Assembly (NCBI GenBank): GCA_002421585.1
Contig: DIKD01000080.1
Location: 1-5,772 of the forward strand
Origin: Dehalococcoidia bacterium UBA5627
GTDB lineage: Bacteria; Chloroflexota; Dehalococcoidia; Dehalococcoidales; UBA5627
DNA: 5,772 bases
Direction of reading: 5' to 3'
The position numbers and the translations under genes are program-made. Below, in pieces: positions 5,440 to 5,772 of this stretch (the stretch's first letter is position 1; every line of letters starts with the position of its first letter). The notes under the pieces were generated by a model, which was not told the DNA's origin, made no database searches, and saw only the letters and a list, made by a program, of their open reading frames with translations.

Positions 5440-5772
5440 TTATTTTGTATCCCGTTTTTTGCTGCTCTTCTTTACGGGTTTAACGGCGCCGAAGGTCAAC
5501 CCATCGGCGCCGCGGTCTACGGTAATGGTATCGCCTGCTTTGAATTCGCCTCGCAGCATCTTCGCGGCTAACTTATTTTCCAGGTGCTGCTCGATAGCTC
5601 TCCTTAATGGTCTGGCTCCGTATACCGGGTTATAGCCGGTTTCCGCAAGCCACGATTTAGCTTCTTCGGTAATCTCGAGCTTAAGTTCGTGTTCAGCCAA
5701 CCTTTTTTGTAAATCTATGAGCATCAGGTCTATCACTCTGTTTAGATTTTCTTTGCTCAGTTCATGGAAGAC
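5440..5772 (-). CDS. ClpC/ClpB-family AAA+ unfoldase, C-terminal 110 residues (5' end outside window)
   Basis: This is the C-terminal end of the second AAA+ module of a Hsp100/Clp ATPase, a hexameric cytoplasmic machine that unfolds or disaggregates proteins. Visible residues begin VFHELSKENLNRVIDLM, the junction into the D2 small domain. The diagnostic sensor-2 segment GYNPVYGARPLRRAIE (46-61 of the fragment) follows, with Arg54 as the likely sensor-2 arginine, then LRGEFKAGDTITVD (73-86). The tail after residue 97 is rich in lysine (KPVKKSSKKRDTK). The PLRRAIE and RGEFK wording feels closer to ClpC than ClpB. The features that separate the two (middle domain, ClpP-binding loop) lie upstream of the window, so I give no symbol. 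The frame is open to the window edge. The VTT gene follows 13 bases after the stop. Confidence 0.92.
   Translation of the reverse strand, partial: VFHELSKENLNRVIDLMLIDLQKRLAEHELKLEITEEAKSWLAETGYNPVYGARPLRRAIEQHLENKLAAKMLRGEFKAGDTITVDRGADGLTFGAVKPVKKSSKKRDTK
5484..5512. repeat. GC-rich perfect inverted repeat inside the clp 3' coding end
   Basis: CGGCGCCGA (5484-5492) and TCGGCGCCG (5504-5512) are exact reverse complements, nine pairs around an 11-base loop. They lie about 42 bases before the clp stop codon and encode the GADGLTFGA region. The mRNA could form a stable hairpin ahead of the VTT gene. No U-run follows, so termination is unlikely. It may simply reflect coding of the Gly-Ala pairs. 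Confidence 0.4.

Noticed and set aside
1..5772. A novel defence, mobile or biosynthetic system
   Set aside because: The genes are housekeeping purine enzymes, a Clp ATPase, a VTT protein and a lone methyltransferase. No toxin, nuclease, integrase, repeat array or cluster of unknown genes is present.

Overview
All six genes in this window lie on the minus strand, so transcription runs from high to low coordinates. In transcription order they are: the 3' end of a Clp-type AAA+ unfoldase gene, a small VTT/DedA-like membrane protein, a small class I SAM-dependent methyltransferase, and three de novo purine synthesis genes, purF, purM and purH. purH runs off the left edge. The longest gap without a gene is the 195-base purF-purM spacer. 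I see no RNA genes, mobile elements, CRISPR arrays or phage genes.

The window looks like ordinary chromosomal housekeeping DNA from a bacterium of moderate GC content. PurF is the iron-sulfur, propeptide-processed (Bacillus-type) form. Start codons are mixed: ATG for the methyltransferase and purH, TTG for purF and the membrane protein, and apparently ATA for purM. Protein style and gene order made me think of Chloroflexota, possibly Dehalococcoidia. That is an impression from memory and is not proven by the window.

Layout from right to left: (1) The clp fragment (5440-5772) and the VTT gene (4755-5426) are 13 bases apart and probably form one transcript. (2) A promoter-like site (4697-4725) sits about 10 bases upstream of the methyltransferase start (4135-4680), which suggests a very short or leaderless mRNA. 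(3) A near-consensus sigma70-type promoter (4080-4108) precedes purF (2594-4018). (4) The purF-purM spacer holds a second good promoter with an extended -10 (2517-2545), a perfect 14-base palindrome just upstream of its -35, and a leader of roughly 110 bases with two overlapping dyads. (5) purM (1391-2398) and purH (1-1360) are 30 bases apart and probably co-transcribed.

PurF makes phosphoribosylamine from PRPP and glutamine (step 1). PurM closes the imidazole ring to AIR (step 5). PurH performs the last two steps to IMP. The intermediate-step genes (purD, purN or purT, purL/Q/S, purE/K, purC, purB) are not in this window.

I found no previously undescribed multi-gene system. The best unusual observation is purM: its conserved N-terminus can be reached only from a non-canonical start, most plausibly ATA at 2396-2398, which sits at ideal distance behind a strong Shine-Dalgarno sequence. 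Its structured leader is a secondary lead.
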